Positions 4,909 to 6,010 of a stretch of DNA of 6,010 nucleotides are shown here, in pieces; the stretch's first letter is position 1; each line of letters opens with the position of its first letter. The stretch covers positions 1 to 6,010 of the forward strand of contig DASYMJ010000226.1 of NCBI GenBank assembly GCA_036009105.1. The letters run 5' to 3'. The notes beneath the pieces were generated by a model that searched no databases, was not told the DNA's origin, and worked only from the letters and a program-made list of their open reading frames with translations. The position numbers and the translations under genes were made by a program. Origin of the DNA: JAFAVZ01 sp036009105 (GTDB lineage: Bacteria; Acidobacteriota; Thermoanaerobaculia; Gp7-AA8).

Positions 4909-6003
4909 TCACCCTCCTATGTGCGACATCTCCACTTTGGCGAGACCGACCGTCTCCGCGGAGCGGATCTCCGAGTAGCGATCGTTGCGGGCGCGCCAGA
5001 CGCGGGCGATCGCGTCTGACAGTTGCGCATCGGAGGCGCCGCCGCGCAACAGGGCGCGCAGATCGTGGCCGCGGGAGGCGAAGAGGCAGGTGTAAAGCTC
5101 GCCGTCCGCGCTGAGGCGGGCGCGGGTGCAGGTGCCGCAGAAGGGCTGGGTGACCGAGGTGATGACGCCGATCTCGCCGGCGCCGTCGGCGTAGCGCCAG
5201 CGTTCGGCGACCTCGCCGAAGTAATCGCGATCGACCGGCAGGAGCGGCCACTCGCGGCCGATCGTCTCCACGATCTCGCGGCCGGAGACCACGTCGTCGA
5301 TACGCCAGCCGTTCGTGTTGCCCACGTCCATGTATTCGATGAAGCGGACGATGTGCGGGGTCCCGCGGAAGCGTTTCGCGATGTCCACCATGCCGCGCTC
5401 GTTCATGCCGCGGCGCACCACCACATCGATCTTGATCGGCTGCAGGCCGGCCTGGTGCGCGATGTCGATCGCCTCCAGCACGCGCCCGACCGGAAAGTCG
5501 ACGTCGTTCATGGCGCGGAACACGGCGTCGTCGAGCGAGTCGAGGCTGATGGTGAGGCGCTGCAGGCCCGCCTCGCGCAATGAGCGCGCTTTGGCGCGCG
5601 TGAGCAGCGAACCGTTGGTCGTGAGCGTGAGGTCTTTGAGCCCGATACCGGACAGCATCGAAACGAGGCGCTCCAGATCGCGGCGGATGAGCGGCTCGCC
5701 GCCGGTGAGGCGCACCTTCTCCACGCCGAAGTCGCGCACGAAGACGCGCGCCAGGCGGGCGATCTCCTCGAAGGTGAGCAACTGCGCGCGCTCCAGGAAG
5801 GCGAAGTCGCGGCCGAACACCTCGCGCGGCATGCAGTAGACGCAGCGGAAATTGCAGCGGTCGGTCACGGAGATGCGCAGGTCGCGCAGCGGGCGCGCCA
5901 GCGTGTCGGCAAGCAGGCCGCTTGGCTGTTCCAGCTTCGCTGGAATCACAGGCGCGGCTTGCATGCTGCGGTAATCGGTAACGGGAATGACTCTGGATGT
6001 CAT
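4909..6003 (-). CDS. moaA: GTP 3',8-cyclase MoaA (molybdenum cofactor biosynthesis)
   Basis: A 364-residue radical SAM enzyme that converts GTP to 3',8-cyclo-7,8-dihydro-GTP, the first step of molybdenum cofactor synthesis, acting with MoaC. The N-terminal 4Fe-4S cluster motif is CNFRCVYC (Cys50, Cys54, Cys57), with RISVTDRC before it. LTGGEP (99-104) is the SAM-binding glycine motif. TTNGSLL (128-134), ISLDSLD (152-158) and RFIEYMDVG (220-228) follow as in the family. The second cluster is bound by Cys289, Cys292 and Cys306 in FCGTCTRARLSADGELYTCL. The C-terminus is HIGG; the terminal GG pair is required for catalysis in studied MoaA proteins. All key residues are intact. It is slightly longer than the usual ~330 residues because of about 30 N-terminal residues; an ATG at residue 14 is an alternative start. 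The upstream region is cut off by the window edge after 7 bp. It converges on the sORF with 11 bp between stops and no terminator in the gap. Confidence 0.96.
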   Translation of the reverse strand: MTSRVIPVTDYRSMQAAPVIPAKLEQPSGLLADTLARPLRDLRISVTDRCNFRCVYCMPREVFGRDFAFLERAQLLTFEEIARLARVFVRDFGVEKVRLTGGEPLIRRDLERLVSMLSGIGLKDLTLTTNGSLLTRAKARSLREAGLQRLTISLDSLDDAVFRAMNDVDFPVGRVLEAIDIAHQAGLQPIKIDVVVRRGMNERGMVDIAKRFRGTPHIVRFIEYMDVGNTNGWRIDDVVSGREIVETIGREWPLLPVDRDYFGEVAERWRYADGAGEIGVITSVTQPFCGTCTRARLSADGELYTCLFASRGHDLRALLRGGASDAQLSDAIARVWRARNDRYSEIRSAETVGLAKVEMSHIGG

Positions 6004-6010
6004 GGCAGGA

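Noticed and set aside
4361..5251. 296-codon minus-strand open frame across the glycosylase and moaA ends
   Set aside because: It is out of frame with moaA, Arg-rich, and has no domain pattern; a GC-rich shadow of both real genes.
4909..6003. MoaA as a non-cofactor radical SAM enzyme of a novel gene cluster
   Set aside because: Both cysteine clusters, the GGEP motif and the terminal GG are intact, so it is an ordinary MoaA.

Overview
This is a GC-rich (roughly two-thirds G+C by eye), densely coding bacterial chromosomal window with no RNA gene, insertion sequence, CRISPR array or phage gene that I can see. The mix of genes (an exported PQQ-type sugar dehydrogenase, a DUF2207 membrane protein with a Gly-rich tail, a uracil-DNA glycosylase of the GEAxxYRG type, MoaA, and a CsbD-like stress protein) fits an aerobic or facultative soil or sediment bacterium. 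An Acidobacteriota-like genome is my best guess, but that is an impression from gene style and not a proven assignment.

Layout. Positions 33-405 (minus) hold two small overlapping genes, a 58-aa proline-rich protein followed by a CsbD-like protein, each with a strong Shine-Dalgarno sequence. They diverge across an 87-bp gap from an exported six-bladed beta-propeller sugar dehydrogenase (493-1665, plus). A 55-bp convergent gap carrying three 7-bp tandem repeats separates it from a small minus-strand membrane protein with a DUF2007-like N-terminus and a zinc ribbon split by a transmembrane hairpin (1721-2182). Only 32 bp separate that gene from the divergent DUF2207 membrane protein (2215-4065). 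This gene starts a tightly coupled plus-strand run: the glycosylase begins with a GTG that shares one base with the DUF2207 stop (TAGTG), and a 57-codon ORF begins with an ATGA overlap on the glycosylase stop. The sORF ends 11 bp from the 3' end of the convergent moaA gene (4909-6003, minus), whose upstream region is cut by the window edge.

How the genes work together. No single pathway is evident. The DUF2207/glycosylase/sORF run looks like one transcription unit by spacing, but membrane biology and uracil repair have no known link. MoaA supplies molybdenum cofactor biosynthesis and appears without other moco genes in view. The more unusual signals are the hidden sORF, the G-quadruplex motif over the glycosylase start codon, the probable leaderless divergent start pair at 2183-2214, the adjacent cysteine pair beside the predicted active site of the sugar dehydrogenase, and the small-gene pair upstream of CsbD. 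I did not find convincing evidence of a new defence or mobile system here.
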